Positions 53,532 to 63,381 of a stretch of DNA of 64,000 nt are shown piece by piece; positions within the stretch are counted from its first letter, which is position 1; each line of letters starts with the position of its first letter. This stretch comes from JAGOEX01 sp964630905. Its GTDB lineage: Bacteria > UBP6 > UBA1177. The DNA is taken from assembly GCA_964630905.1 (NCBI GenBank), contig CAZVWR010000001.1, positions 124,001-188,000 of the forward strand, given 5' to 3'. The position numbers and the translations under genes are program-made. Below the pieces are notes generated by a model, which ran no database searches, had not been told where the DNA came from, and saw only the letters and a list, made by a program, of their open reading frames with translations.

Positions 53532-54692
53532 TCACCTGAGAAAATTGTGAAATCTTCTCCAGGAAACGACTGAGAAACCTGATCTTTCCTGGTCAGTATC
53601 TCCTCCGTAAACAACTGCTCTTTTTCCATTTGACTCTGATATTTTTGAGAATTTCTCAAGCGAATCGGTAAACCGGTCAATAAATGTATGTGCCGATTTT
53701 ATTTCTATTGAAGAAAACTCCGTTCCATGGTCAATTATCATATCAACTTCATTTCCTGAGTTGTCTCTCCAGAAAAATATATCTGCTTTTTTTCCTCTGT
53801 TCATAAAATGTTTCATCGTTTCAGAAATTATAAAGTTCTCAAACAGATTCCCTCTCATGTAGAACTGCGCCAATTGCTCGGTTGATCTTATTCCGAGAAG
53901 ATATGATAATAGTCCGGTATCATAGAAATAAAGCTTCGGCTGTTTGACGGTTCTTTTGTTAAAATTTCTAAAATAGGGCTGCAAAAGAAAAATTATATAA
54001 CTGTTTTCAAGGACAGATATCCATGCTTTTGCTGTTTTTGCATCAACTCCTGTCTCATTTGCCAGAGAACTCATGTTAAGCAGCTGCCCTGTCCTGCCGG
54101 CGCACAAAGATACAAATCTGCGGAAAGTATTCAGATCACCGATATTTTTTATCAGTCGCACATCCCTCTCGACATAAGTTGAGAAATAGTTCGCAAAAAA
54201 ATCATAAGGGTCTATTCCTCTATCGTAAACCGGCGGATACATTCCGGTAAAAAGAAACCAGTCCGGGCCGTTATTATTTGCAAAACGCTCCAATTCATTT
54301 AAAGAAAACGGCAACAAATTTAAAATTGCAACTCTTCCGGCCAGCGACTGTGTAACTGATTCCATCAAAAGAAAATTCTGAGAACCTGTTAAAATGATCT
54401 CGCCCATTTTACCCGATTCATCAACAAATCCCTGAATATATGAAAAAAGTTCAGGAACCCGCTGTACTTCATCAATTATAATCCCTTTGTTCCCTTTGAG
54501 TTCAAGAAATTTCCTCGGATCATTCTGAGCGAAAGCTCTTTCATCAAGATTTTCCAGATTGATGTATCTATGATCGGGAAAACATTTTTTTACAAGAGTT
54601 GTTTTTCCTGACTGACGGGGACCAGTCACCATAATTACCGGGAATTTTTCCCTTAATTCATCAATTTTTTTCTCAATAATTCTATCAATCAT
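53532..54692 (-). CDS. AAA+ ATPase with C-terminal DUF4143 (copy 2)
   Basis: The ATG at 54692 follows GGAG and gives 386 residues, starting MIDRIIEKKIDELREKFPVI. It has Walker A TGPRQSGKTTLVKKCF, Walker B KGIIIDEVQRV, ILTGSQNFLLMESVTQSLAGR and the DUF4143 region with FFWRDNSGNEVDMII and IEIKSA, which look like a PD-(D/E)xK nuclease fold. It belongs to a different subfamily than copy 1 (GPRQSGKT versus GIRRCGKS). A palindrome overlapping its promoter lies 63 bases upstream. Confidence 0.9.
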   Translation of the reverse strand: MIDRIIEKKIDELREKFPVIMVTGPRQSGKTTLVKKCFPDHRYINLENLDERAFAQNDPRKFLELKGNKGIIIDEVQRVPELFSYIQGFVDESGKMGEIILTGSQNFLLMESVTQSLAGRVAILNLLPFSLNELERFANNNGPDWFLFTGMYPPVYDRGIDPYDFFANYFSTYVERDVRLIKNIGDLNTFRRFVSLCAGRTGQLLNMSSLANETGVDAKTAKAWISVLENSYIIFLLQPYFRNFNKRTVKQPKLYFYDTGLLSYLLGIRSTEQLAQFYMRGNLFENFIISETMKHFMNRGKKADIFFWRDNSGNEVDMIIDHGTEFSSIEIKSAHTFIDRFTDSLEKFSKISESNGKRAVVYGGDTDQERSGFSVVSWRRFHNFLR

Positions 54693-54732
54693 CACAATCT
54701 CCTCATAAAATGACAGGTGTATCTTATCGGAA

Positions 54733-54760
54733 TTTATAAAGAAATCAACATTTCTTACAA
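54733..54760 (-). promoter_or_regulatory. probable promoter of DUF4143 ATPase 2
   Basis: On the minus strand TTGTAA and TATAAA are 16 bases apart. The -35 box is the outer arm of the 33-base palindrome, so a protein bound to the palindrome would overlap the promoter. Confidence 0.45.
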
Positions 54761-54787
54761 TTATGGAATTGAATTCCATTTTTGTAA
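54755..54787. repeat. 33-base palindrome, copy B, upstream of DUF4143 ATPase 2
   Basis: TTACAA tt ATGGAATT g AATTCCAT tt TTGTAA is palindromic. Compared with copy A the outer arms changed together (TTGCAA/TTGCAA to TTACAA/TTGTAA), so base pairing or dyad symmetry is kept. This supports a functional operator or stem rather than chance. Confidence 0.8.
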
Positions 54788-54869
54788 AGCTTGATGGGCG
54801 TTTCCGATTTTCCTTTGCTTTTATCGCTTCTTTTGTAAAATCTTTCAGAATTTCTGAATGGAGGGATCA

Positions 54870-56870
54870 ATGCGTTATTTTTTTTCATTGCTGGCAATAG
54901 CAGTTTTAGTAATCTCATGTTCAAACAATCAAAATATTAAAGAGGGAAAAAGTATGGCTAAAGTTGAGGGGGCGAAACCTCTGCCTTATCTTTCTGAACT
55001 TGGTGAAATTATCCCAAGAGAAGTGCTTTTCGGGAATCCTGACAAAACTGGAGTGAAGATTTCTCCCGACGGACTTAAAATGAGCTGGCTTGCATCCGAT
55101 GAAAAAGGAGTTCTCAATGTTTTCATAAAGGACTATCCTGAAGGAGAGCTGAAACAGGTTACAAAAGATGAAAAACGGGGTATCAGAAGTTACGGATGGA
55201 CTTTTGACAGTACGAAAATCCTTTATATTCAGGACAAGGATGGTGATGAGAACTGGCATCTGTACATTGTCGATCTGAATACCGGTGAAACTAAAGATAT
55301 GACACCGTTTCCCGGAGTAAGAGCTCAAAACCTTATCCTTGAAAAAAAATTTCCTGATAAAGCTCTAATCGGACTGAACAAAAGAAATGCCGCAGTTTTT
55401 GACATGTACCGGCTTGACCTGAAAACCGGAGAACTCGAAATGACGGCAGAAAATCCTGGTGATGTTGCAGGCTGGGGCACAGACCACGAATTCAAGCTTA
55501 GGATCGCCGTTGCAACCGATCCGGTTACTGCTGATGAAATTGTAAGGATCCGGAACAATGAAACCGAACCGTTCCGCGAACTTATCAGGATCCCGTTCGG
55601 AGAAAACGGGGGAGTTGTCAATTTTGCTCCCGACAACAAAAATCTTTATTTTCTCACAAGCACCGGCAGTGATACTGTCCGGCTTGTCCTTCTTGACGGA
55701 GAGAGCGGAGCAGAGATTAAAACCATATTCGTCAATGAAAAAGCTGACATATCAGATGTAATGACAGACCCTGACACGCACGAGATCCTTGCAGTTTCAG
55801 TCGAGTACACAAAACTCGAATATTTTGTGATGGATGAGTCGCTGAAAGCAGATTTTGAATATCTTTCAAGCTTAAAAGACGGCCAGTTCTACATAGTTTC
55901 GCAGGACCTGTCAAAAACTAAATTAATCATTGCCTATATGCTTGATAACGCTCCGTACAGTTATTATTTTTACGATAGAACTGCCAAAAAAGCCGATTTT
56001 CTTTTTACCCATAATCAGAATCTTGAAAAACATACTCTTGCAAAGATGGAACCTGTCATCATCAAATCCCGCGACGGACTTGATCTTGTGAGTTATCTCA
56101 CTCTGCCACTCAATGTAAAACCGGAAAATCTTCCGCTCATTCTTGATGTTCACGGCGGACCCTGGGCAAGAGACAGCTGGGGCTACAATTCGATCCACCA
56201 GTGGCTTGCAAACAGAGGTTATGCCGTTTTGAGTGTGAACTTCAGATCAAGTACCGGTTTTGGCAAAAAGTTCTTAAACGCAGGCGACAATCAGTGGGGC
56301 AAGAATATGCAGAATGACCTTACTGACGCAGTTAAATGGGCGATTGAAAAAGGGATCGCAGATAAATCAAAAATTGTAATAATGGGAGGCAGTTACGGTG
56401 GTTATGCAACTCTTGCAGGACTTACATTCACACCTGAAATTTATGCCGCCGGAGTTGATATAGTCGGCCCGAGCAATCTGAAAACTCTCCTTGAAACGAT
56501 CCCTCCATACTGGGCGACATTTAAGAAACAGATGGTACTCCGGATCGGTGATGTGGAAAATAACGAAGAACTTAACAAGGAAATCTCTCCCCTTTTCCAC
56601 GCTTCTAAAATAAAAGCTCCGCTAATGATCGGGCAGGGAGCAAATGACCCGAGAGTAAAAATTACCGAATCAGATCAGATAGTTGCAGAAATGAGGAAGA
56701 ACGATCTTCCAGTTACATACATAGTTTATCCTGACGAAGGTCACGGATTTGCAAGACCCGAAAACAGGATGGATTTTTTCGGCAGAGTTGAAGGATTCCT
56801 CTCCTTCCACATTGGAGGAAGAGCGGAGAAATTTGAAAAAGATGAAAAAAGTTCGGCACTTGAAAAATAA
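54870..56870 (+). CDS. S9-family prolyl oligopeptidase-like lipoprotein
   Basis: The ATG at 54870 follows GGAGG and opens with a lipoprotein signal (LLAIAVLVISC). The 666-residue protein has an N-terminal beta-propeller (residues of about 60-390, with WTFDSTKILYIQDKDGDENW and similar blades) and a C-terminal alpha/beta hydrolase. The catalytic Ser lies in MGGSYGGYATLAG near residue 508, Asp in GANDPRVK near 593, and His in DEGHGF near 625. It should cleave short peptides on the outer face of a membrane. It is divergent from DUF4143 ATPase 2. Confidence 0.92.
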   Translation: MRYFFSLLAIAVLVISCSNNQNIKEGKSMAKVEGAKPLPYLSELGEIIPREVLFGNPDKTGVKISPDGLKMSWLASDEKGVLNVFIKDYPEGELKQVTKDEKRGIRSYGWTFDSTKILYIQDKDGDENWHLYIVDLNTGETKDMTPFPGVRAQNLILEKKFPDKALIGLNKRNAAVFDMYRLDLKTGELEMTAENPGDVAGWGTDHEFKLRIAVATDPVTADEIVRIRNNETEPFRELIRIPFGENGGVVNFAPDNKNLYFLTSTGSDTVRLVLLDGESGAEIKTIFVNEKADISDVMTDPDTHEILAVSVEYTKLEYFVMDESLKADFEYLSSLKDGQFYIVSQDLSKTKLIIAYMLDNAPYSYYFYDRTAKKADFLFTHNQNLEKHTLAKMEPVIIKSRDGLDLVSYLTLPLNVKPENLPLILDVHGGPWARDSWGYNSIHQWLANRGYAVLSVNFRSSTGFGKKFLNAGDNQWGKNMQNDLTDAVKWAIEKGIADKSKIVIMGGSYGGYATLAGLTFTPEIYAAGVDIVGPSNLKTLLETIPPYWATFKKQMVLRIGDVENNEELNKEISPLFHASKIKAPLMIGQGANDPRVKITESDQIVAEMRKNDLPVTYIVYPDEGHGFARPENRMDFFGRVEGFLSFHIGGRAEKFEKDEKSSALEK

Positions 56871-56903
56871 CAGGTACAATCAGTTTATTTTTGGAGGGAA
56901 ATT

Positions 56904-57581
56904 ATGAAAAATTACAAACACGATTTTATTGATTTTATGGTTGACTGCGAAGTTCTGATGTTCGGTGATTTTACGACAAAAAGCGGGAGAAAGACCCCGT
57001 TTTTCATCAATACAGGAAAATACAGGACAGGCGAGCAGATAAGAAAGCTCGGTCAGTTCTATGCACAGTCGATAATGGAAAACACAAAAGGTGACTTTGA
57101 TGTCATGTTCGGACCGGCATACAAAGGGATTCCTCTATGTGTCACCACAGCTATCGCACTTAGTGAAATGTATAATAAAAACGCGGCGTTCTGCTTTAAC
57201 CGCAAAGAGGTGAAAGATCATGGCGAAGGCGGTTCGATCATCGGCCACAAGCTTAAAGACGGTGACAGAGTTGTAATAATTGAAGATGTAACAACTGCGG
57301 GAACAAGCATCGCTGAAACTGTTCCCATACTTAAAGCGGCGGCAAATGTCGATGTCACTGCACTTGTTATTTCAGTGAATCGTATGGAAAGAGGTCAAGG
57401 GGAAAAAAGCGCTCTTGATGAAATTCACGAAACCTACGGAATGAAGACCTTCCCCATCGTTTCAATGGCTGAAGTCACTGAATATCTTTACAATAAAGAG
57501 ATCAAAGGAAAAGTGCTTCTGGATGACAAAATAAAATCAATGATAGACGATTATTACAAGCTTTACGGTGCAAAAAAATAG
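56904..57581 (+). CDS. pyrE: orotate phosphoribosyltransferase
   Basis: PyrE makes orotidine monophosphate from orotate and PRPP. The 225-residue enzyme has the PRPP-binding RVVIIEDVTTAGTSIAETV, FGPAYKGIPL and FNRKEVKDHGEGG motifs. GGAGGG precedes the ATG. It lies 33 bases after the peptidase gene and 46 before mntP; no other pyrimidine genes are near. Confidence 0.95.
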   Translation: MKNYKHDFIDFMVDCEVLMFGDFTTKSGRKTPFFINTGKYRTGEQIRKLGQFYAQSIMENTKGDFDVMFGPAYKGIPLCVTTAIALSEMYNKNAAFCFNRKEVKDHGEGGSIIGHKLKDGDRVVIIEDVTTAGTSIAETVPILKAAANVDVTALVISVNRMERGQGEKSALDEIHETYGMKTFPIVSMAEVTEYLYNKEIKGKVLLDDKIKSMIDDYYKLYGAKK

Positions 57582-57627
57582 TCATTCCTAAGAAAAACAA
57601 TATAACTGTTTCTTTTATGGAGACATC

Positions 57628-58200
57628 ATGACACTTTCGTACCCTTACATTTTTCTCCTTGCTGTAAGCCTTGCGATGGATGCTTTCGCAGTGAGCATAA
57701 GTGCCGGAATTTCCATGCAGAAAAGGGATTTTTCAGAAGCGTTGAAGATCGCGGCGGCGTTTGGAATTTTTCAGGCGGTAATGCCGTTGATCGGCTTTTT
57801 CGGGGCTTCATCGTTTTATGACTATATATGCCTTGTCGATCACTGGATAGCTTTTTTTCTCCTTGCTTTCATCGGCGGAAAAATGATCTTAGAAGCGGTA
57901 AAAAAGAAAGGTGAATGTGCGGTTTTTCCGACAAATATAAAGTTCCTTCAATTGATGGTGCTCGCAGTTGCAACAAGCATCGACGCTCTTGCCGCAGGTG
58001 TTTCACTGAGTATGCTCTGCAGTGACATTCTTATCCCTGTCCTGATGATCGGATTCGTGACATTTATTTTTTCATTTTCAGGGGTTACATTCGGAGTAAA
58101 ACTCGGGTGCAAATTCGGCACGAGGATGGAGATCGTGGGAGGAGCAGTGCTTATCCTGATAGGTCTTAAAGTACTTCTTGGAGATATTGCGGGAATTTAA
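57628..58200 (+). CDS. mntP: manganese efflux pump MntP
   Basis: The 190-residue membrane protein has six hydrophobic segments and the paired Asp motifs of MntP: AMDAFAVSISAG near residue 18 and ATSIDALAAGVS near 117. MntP exports manganese. The 46-base gap upstream is too short for the manganese-sensing riboswitch that often precedes this gene. Its stop overlaps that of the convergent lipoprotein gene by four bases. Confidence 0.93.
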   Translation: MTLSYPYIFLLAVSLAMDAFAVSISAGISMQKRDFSEALKIAAAFGIFQAVMPLIGFFGASSFYDYICLVDHWIAFFLLAFIGGKMILEAVKKKGECAVFPTNIKFLQLMVLAVATSIDALAAGVSLSMLCSDILIPVLMIGFVTFIFSFSGVTFGVKLGCKFGTRMEIVGGAVLILIGLKVLLGDIAGI

Positions 58201-60701
58201 GGTTCATATTCAATGTTTGCAAAACACCGTTTAACCCTTTTACTGCAGAAAAACCCTGGCTCACAATCTGAATTTTCTGAACAATCACCCTCATATTTAT
58301 CAAGAATATCCTTAGCGTCTATAACTCTTAATGTGTTTGTTCCTGATGTTGTCAGAATTGAATTGCCGGAAGAAATACCTGTTGAACTTATGCCGTAATA
58401 ATGTGTTTCAAAAGGAACAGTTTCACCACTTGAAATCTCGTAAATTGCAGAATCAGTAACAATGTATTTTTCATCTGATGATAAGATGGCTGTTTTTGTA
58501 TTTATATTAAATTGTGGCTCCGTAATTTCTGAACCGTCATCTGAAGAGTAAAGTTTAATATCACCGTTGGTTACAATTATTTTTGATCCGTCCGGAAAAT
58601 ACGAAACATTCCCGAAAGGAAGTGAAAAAATTTCATTCCATTCCGCAGTATCGTAAATCTTGTTCCCGTTCTTATGCGTTACAGCCGCAATCTTTCCATC
58701 GGGCGAGAATTTCACTGCTGAAACTTTATCGCTATCATCAAAAGAAATTTTGTGCAGCTCTTCACCTGTTAAAATCGAATAAAATGAAACATCGTTAATG
58801 TCATATCCTGACCATGCGGCAAGTATCTTATCATCGGGTGAAAATTCAAAGTAATAATATTGGGGACTTTTTTCAAATACAACTATGTTATCTGTGAAAT
58901 TGTACAGAGCAAATCCTTCATCATTGTAATAATCCAGCAAAAAAACAGCCATTTTCAAATCATCTGAAAAAGCAAAGATGTAGTAGAAAGGATCGAACGG
59001 GAGCGTTGCTTCTTTTATCACTTCACCGGTCAGCGGCTTAATAAAAACAACTTGATTGCCTCTTAAAAAAACCGCTTCTGACTCATCCGATGAAATTTTC
59101 AGATTATTGCTTCCGTTATACCTGCTTGAAAAATATTTGTTAAAAGAAGGAAGCGAATATTTCTGTAATTCACCAGTTTCACTTCCTATCACAAGAGCAC
59201 TGTCATCCGGAGCAAATTCCATCTGCCAACCATCTGTAAGAATTGGATAAAACCTGTCATAAAGAGGATATATGAACGAATATTGTCTGCCACCCACAGC
59301 AAGAAAATCACTGCTTGCATTAAAAGAAAGAGAACCGATTTCATCAGAAGGCCCCTGCAATGAATGACTGAATTTCCATTCACTGTCGATGTATTTAAAA
59401 ACATTAACATTATCATCATATTCTCTTGGATATCCACCGGTTGCTATAATATTGCTTGAAGAAAAAGCCACTTCCACATAATACTCATCAACAGGAAGAA
59501 TTTTTAAAACCTCTTTTTCCTTCAGGTCATAAATCATGGAGTTCTGATAAAAAGATGAAAGCCCTGAACCTGCGACGAGATATCTGCTGTCTTTAGAAAA
59601 ATCGATCGATTCAACATTCCAGCCGTAACCGGTTTGAAAAGGGGTGTCCGAAAAATAGTGACTGAGTGAATCTGAAGTTACATCATACACTGTAAAGCCA
59701 TCACTATCTCCGACAGCAAGCATTGTTCCGTCAGGAGAAAACTTCATCATCTGACTGTAACTGTGATAAGCACTGTCCAGAATAGCTCCGTCCTCCATAC
59801 TCCTCAAAACAAGTGTGTCCCACTCATCTGCAGCAAGAAATTTTCCATCAGGCGAAAATGCAATCGCTGTTGAAGGGCTGAAGGAAACCCTGAATATTTC
59901 CTTAAAATCATCCGCTCTATGCAGACGGATCGCTCCCATTCTCGCTGTGGCGATTAGAGAACTGTCAGGAGAAATTGCAAAACGACGGATCTCTTCACCA
60001 CCGTAAAGTTGTGTTTTCATGCAGAAAGAACCTTCCTGAAGCAATGATTCCATGCAAATTCCGTCAAAACAGCAGTCTTCACTATCTGTACAGGGCTCTC
60101 CAACTGCAGTACAACTCCATTTTTCTCCGAAAAGCTCACACTCTTCTCCGCTCCATCCCGGATAACATTTGCATTTTCCTTCAACAATTTCAGTCGCACA
60201 TGAACATTTTCCATCACCGTCAAGCCCGTCATTGCAGACCTCATTTTTTTTGCATTCACACGGCTTGCAATTCTTACCGAAATGCCCTTTCTGACACCGG
60301 TTGCACAACTTGCCTATCCAGCCATCATTGCAGAAACATTTAGCGGCCAGATCAAAATTATAAAAAACATCATACAGTTCGATGCACACATTTTTGTTCT
60401 TTTCTGTACATGGATTAGGATTGCACAAAGCTGCATCAATATCGGAATCGCTGTTTTCGTTATCAGTTTCAGAATCAGTGTCTGGTGTCTCTTCGTTTTC
60501 CGCCATTTCCTCATTCTCAGAATTTCCTTCCTGTTCAAATGTTCCATCCGAGTCTGTCTGAAATAAATCATCTGAATCTTTAAAATCATCGCTTAGTTCG
60601 GAATTTTGATCATTTTTGCTTTCCCTGCCATTGTCACAGCCGGTAAAAATGAGAAAAAAGACTGTTGTTAAGATCATGATGCCGTTAAAAAAAACTGACA
60701 T
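58197..60701 (-). CDS. EGF/WD40-type beta-propeller lipoprotein (paralogue 1)
   Basis: The 834-residue protein has a lipoprotein signal (ILTTVFFLIFTGC), a Glu/Asp/Asn/Ser linker to about residue 90, then a Cys-rich EGF/laminin-EGF-like block. Its motifs are CNPNPCTEKNKNVC, CFCNDGWIGKLCNRCQKGHF, CNDGLDGDGKCSC and CYPGWSGEECE (residues of about 92-190). A short Cys motif (CTDSEDCCFDGIC) follows, then about 12 propeller blades with FSPDGxxLA-type repeats, and finally a Cys tail (CSENSDCEPGFFC). It looks like a stalked cell-surface adhesin or scaffold. AAGGAGG precedes the ATG. Confidence 0.85.
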   Translation of the reverse strand: MSVFFNGIMILTTVFFLIFTGCDNGRESKNDQNSELSDDFKDSDDLFQTDSDGTFEQEGNSENEEMAENEETPDTDSETDNENSDSDIDAALCNPNPCTEKNKNVCIELYDVFYNFDLAAKCFCNDGWIGKLCNRCQKGHFGKNCKPCECKKNEVCNDGLDGDGKCSCATEIVEGKCKCYPGWSGEECELFGEKWSCTAVGEPCTDSEDCCFDGICMESLLQEGSFCMKTQLYGGEEIRRFAISPDSSLIATARMGAIRLHRADDFKEIFRVSFSPSTAIAFSPDGKFLAADEWDTLVLRSMEDGAILDSAYHSYSQMMKFSPDGTMLAVGDSDGFTVYDVTSDSLSHYFSDTPFQTGYGWNVESIDFSKDSRYLVAGSGLSSFYQNSMIYDLKEKEVLKILPVDEYYVEVAFSSSNIIATGGYPREYDDNVNVFKYIDSEWKFSHSLQGPSDEIGSLSFNASSDFLAVGGRQYSFIYPLYDRFYPILTDGWQMEFAPDDSALVIGSETGELQKYSLPSFNKYFSSRYNGSNNLKISSDESEAVFLRGNQVVFIKPLTGEVIKEATLPFDPFYYIFAFSDDLKMAVFLLDYYNDEGFALYNFTDNIVVFEKSPQYYYFEFSPDDKILAAWSGYDINDVSFYSILTGEELHKISFDDSDKVSAVKFSPDGKIAAVTHKNGNKIYDTAEWNEIFSLPFGNVSYFPDGSKIIVTNGDIKLYSSDDGSEITEPQFNINTKTAILSSDEKYIVTDSAIYEISSGETVPFETHYYGISSTGISSGNSILTTSGTNTLRVIDAKDILDKYEGDCSENSDCEPGFFCSKRVKRCFANIEYEP

Positions 60702-60736
60702 AATTTATCCTCCTTCAAACCAGATTTTGCAATTTA

Positions 60737-63220
60737 TTAATATTGACCGGTTTGTGCAAAACAGCGTCCTGAAGCTGTGTTGCAGAAAAACCCGGTGTCG
60801 CAGTCTAAATCATTTTGACATTCTACTTCAGATTTTTCCAGGGAGTTGCTTGTGTCGACAACCCTTGCAAAGTAGGTTCCGCTTAAGAAAAGAAGTGTGC
60901 TGTCAGGTGAAAGAGCGATCTTATCAATGTCAAAATCAATCTTGTCGAAAGAATGCAGTGTCGAAGTGCTTATATCAAAAACACCTCTATCAAATATAAT
61001 ATACCTCTGATCATTCGATATAACAGCTTGTTCAGAAATTATTCCGCTGAAAGAAGTTGATACTGCACTTCCGTCAACTGTAGAGAAAACATTCGGCATC
61101 AGATCAATTATCATAAATCTGGATCCATCAGGGAAAAAAGAAGTGTGCCCTGAAAATGGAACAGAATAGATCTCCAGTCCTGTTTTCATATCATACAGAG
61201 TGGTTCTTTCTTCAAAACCGACTGCAAGAAGCAATCCATCGGGCGAAAAAACAAGATCTGAAACCAGGTCTTCTTCGTTATGCTGGATTGAAAAAATAAG
61301 ATCACCTGAATTGATCAACCTGAGATATGTTGTAAATGTTATCCCGTCATGAACGGCAAAAATTTTATCATCGGGTGAGAAAGCAGCTGCTCTTGCCATT
61401 ATTTCGTTTTCACTGTAGATTATTTTGCCTGTTTCAAGGTCTGTTATAAAAAACCCTTTCCTTCTGTAGTAATCATCTGCATAGGAAAGGCTGTATGCAC
61501 CGCTGTCAGACAATTTGAAATTTAAATAAAACTGGTTCAGATCTTCCATTTTAAACCGTTTGAGCTCATTGCCGGTAAGAGGATCAGAAAATAAGGTTTC
61601 ATAGGATGATGTAAAACTTACCACACTTTTTCCGTCATGAGAGAAAAAATGTGCGCGACCGCCTCCTTTTGTGCCGGATTCAAGAAATTCAAATCCGGGA
61701 ATTGAATATTTGTGAAGAGCTCCCTCGCCGATGGAAATAAGGTTCTGTCCGTTTTTTGAAAAAATTATGCTGGAATGGTTTGAAACAAATGGAAAAAAAT
61801 AACCTCCAACCCTGTAAACGGCATTGTCAATAAGGAGATAGTCTCCGGAATAGTTGAAAGCAAGATATGAAAGAGAATCGCGAGGATAGTCTATGTGTTC
61901 CTTGAGGCTCCAGTCTGAGCAGTTGTAAATATATGCAGGGTCTTCAAACCAGCCGTCTATCGCACCGTCAAGGGAATATCCTCCAGCCGCTATATATCTT
62001 CCATCTTCTGAAAATGACAATTTCGCATAGTATTCATAAAGGGGTAGCTCATGGATCAGTTTTTTTTCTTTCAAGTCATAAATGTGAATGTTGTCGTAAT
62101 CGGAAGATGCTCCGGCACCTGCCGCAACAAGAGAACTGTCTGCAGAAAATTGAACTGAATATGTATTTATCCCGATAGCAATGTTTTCAAAAGAATCAGA
62201 AAAATAAGGTTCAAATTTTCCGTTATTGAGCCTATATACATCAAATCCACCCCAGTTTGTTGCCGCAAGCATTGTTCCATCGGGTGAGAATTTAAGCTCT
62301 TGACAGTAATTCAGCCCGCATCCCACAACTTCTTTTTCTCCGTTATCAAGATTATAAAGATACAGGCATGTGTCATTTACAGCAGCAAGAAGTGACCCGT
62401 CCGGTGAAAAATCTATGTTTGCCGTTCTGCCTTCACCTAAAATATTGATCTCTTTAAGCGTATCAATGTCATAAAAATATATGAATCCGGACCTTACAGC
62501 GGCAATTAAAGTGCCCTGCTGAGAGTCGGCAAGCAAAGCCGATTCACTGTCATAACGGCGGATTTTAACACATTTGGAAAGAATACAGACTGAATCAAAG
62601 CAACAGTCAATGCCTCCATCACAATTTTCTCCTTCCGGGGCACAGATCCAGTTTTCACCGAAAATTTCACAATCATCACCACTCCACCCGGGATAACACG
62701 CACACTTTTCATCAATAATTTCAGTTGCACAGGAACATTTTCCATCACCTTCGAGCCCGTCATTGCAGATTTCATTCTTTTTGCAGTCACAAGGATTACA
62801 GCTATTTCCGAAATAACCTCTCTGGCAGTCATCACATTTCGGTCCGAACCACCCTTTATCACAGGAGCAGTAATGTCTTCTATTGTCATTAGGCCATATG
62901 TCGATCTCTATGCAGATCGATTTATTCTTAAAATTACAAGGGTTTGGATCACACAGATTTTTCACGACATCGGAATCGCTGTTTTCGTTATCAGTCTGTG
63001 GGTATTCATCAACCGTTTCATCAGGATATTCCGACTCGTTGTACTCATTGTCCACTTCGTCTGTATCTTGCTGATTCTCTTCATATTTCTCATTTTCGAT
63101 AAAATCGTTGTCATATATATCCGTGTCATTTTCATCATTTTCCCCGACCTTTGATAATTCGCAGCCGGCAAAAAGAACAAACGGAATAATAAATAAAAAT
63201 ATCCGGCTACTTGTAAACAT
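60737..63220 (-). CDS. EGF/WD40-type beta-propeller lipoprotein (paralogue 2)
   Basis: The ATG at 63220 follows GGAGGAG and gives 827 residues with a lipoprotein signal (FLFIIPFVLFAGC). Domain order is the same as in paralogue 1: acidic linker, EGF/laminin-like block (CDPNPCNFKNKSIC; CSCDKGWFGPKC; CDCKKNEICNDGLEGDGKC; CYPGWSGDDCE), a CCFDSVC motif, and a long propeller with FSPDGSLLAAV-like blades. A Cys tail (CQNDLDCDTGFFC) ends the protein. It ends 35 bases before paralogue 1 starts, so this is a tandem duplication in one operon. Function is unknown. Confidence 0.85.
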   Translation of the reverse strand: MFTSSRIFLFIIPFVLFAGCELSKVGENDENDTDIYDNDFIENEKYEENQQDTDEVDNEYNESEYPDETVDEYPQTDNENSDSDVVKNLCDPNPCNFKNKSICIEIDIWPNDNRRHYCSCDKGWFGPKCDDCQRGYFGNSCNPCDCKKNEICNDGLEGDGKCSCATEIIDEKCACYPGWSGDDCEIFGENWICAPEGENCDGGIDCCFDSVCILSKCVKIRRYDSESALLADSQQGTLIAAVRSGFIYFYDIDTLKEINILGEGRTANIDFSPDGSLLAAVNDTCLYLYNLDNGEKEVVGCGLNYCQELKFSPDGTMLAATNWGGFDVYRLNNGKFEPYFSDSFENIAIGINTYSVQFSADSSLVAAGAGASSDYDNIHIYDLKEKKLIHELPLYEYYAKLSFSEDGRYIAAGGYSLDGAIDGWFEDPAYIYNCSDWSLKEHIDYPRDSLSYLAFNYSGDYLLIDNAVYRVGGYFFPFVSNHSSIIFSKNGQNLISIGEGALHKYSIPGFEFLESGTKGGGRAHFFSHDGKSVVSFTSSYETLFSDPLTGNELKRFKMEDLNQFYLNFKLSDSGAYSLSYADDYYRRKGFFITDLETGKIIYSENEIMARAAAFSPDDKIFAVHDGITFTTYLRLINSGDLIFSIQHNEEDLVSDLVFSPDGLLLAVGFEERTTLYDMKTGLEIYSVPFSGHTSFFPDGSRFMIIDLMPNVFSTVDGSAVSTSFSGIISEQAVISNDQRYIIFDRGVFDISTSTLHSFDKIDFDIDKIALSPDSTLLFLSGTYFARVVDTSNSLEKSEVECQNDLDCDTGFFCNTASGRCFAQTGQY

Positions 63221-63322
63221 AATAACTCCTCCGATAAAATGTGCCTGCCACACTTTTATCATAAACTTTAAATAAATTCAAATATATTAGATATTATTAC
63301 AATAATGTAACCTTAATAATTC

Positions 63323-63351
63323 TTGCTTAATAATACCTTTTGTGTTACATT
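63323..63351 (+). promoter_or_regulatory. probable promoter of yajC-secD
   Basis: TTGCTT and TACATT are separated by 17 bases, 30 bases before the first ATG of yajC. Confidence 0.4.
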
Positions 63352-63381
63352 CGGTCGCTTTATTTTTGGTAACCTTGAAAA

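Noticed and set aside
54693..54779. N-terminal extension of DUF4143 ATPase 2
   Set aside because: It would translate through the palindrome and promoter region; a ribosome site supports 54692.
57582..57627. Manganese riboswitch before mntP
   Set aside because: The gap is 46 bases, too short for the yybP-ykoY fold, and no matching motif is seen.
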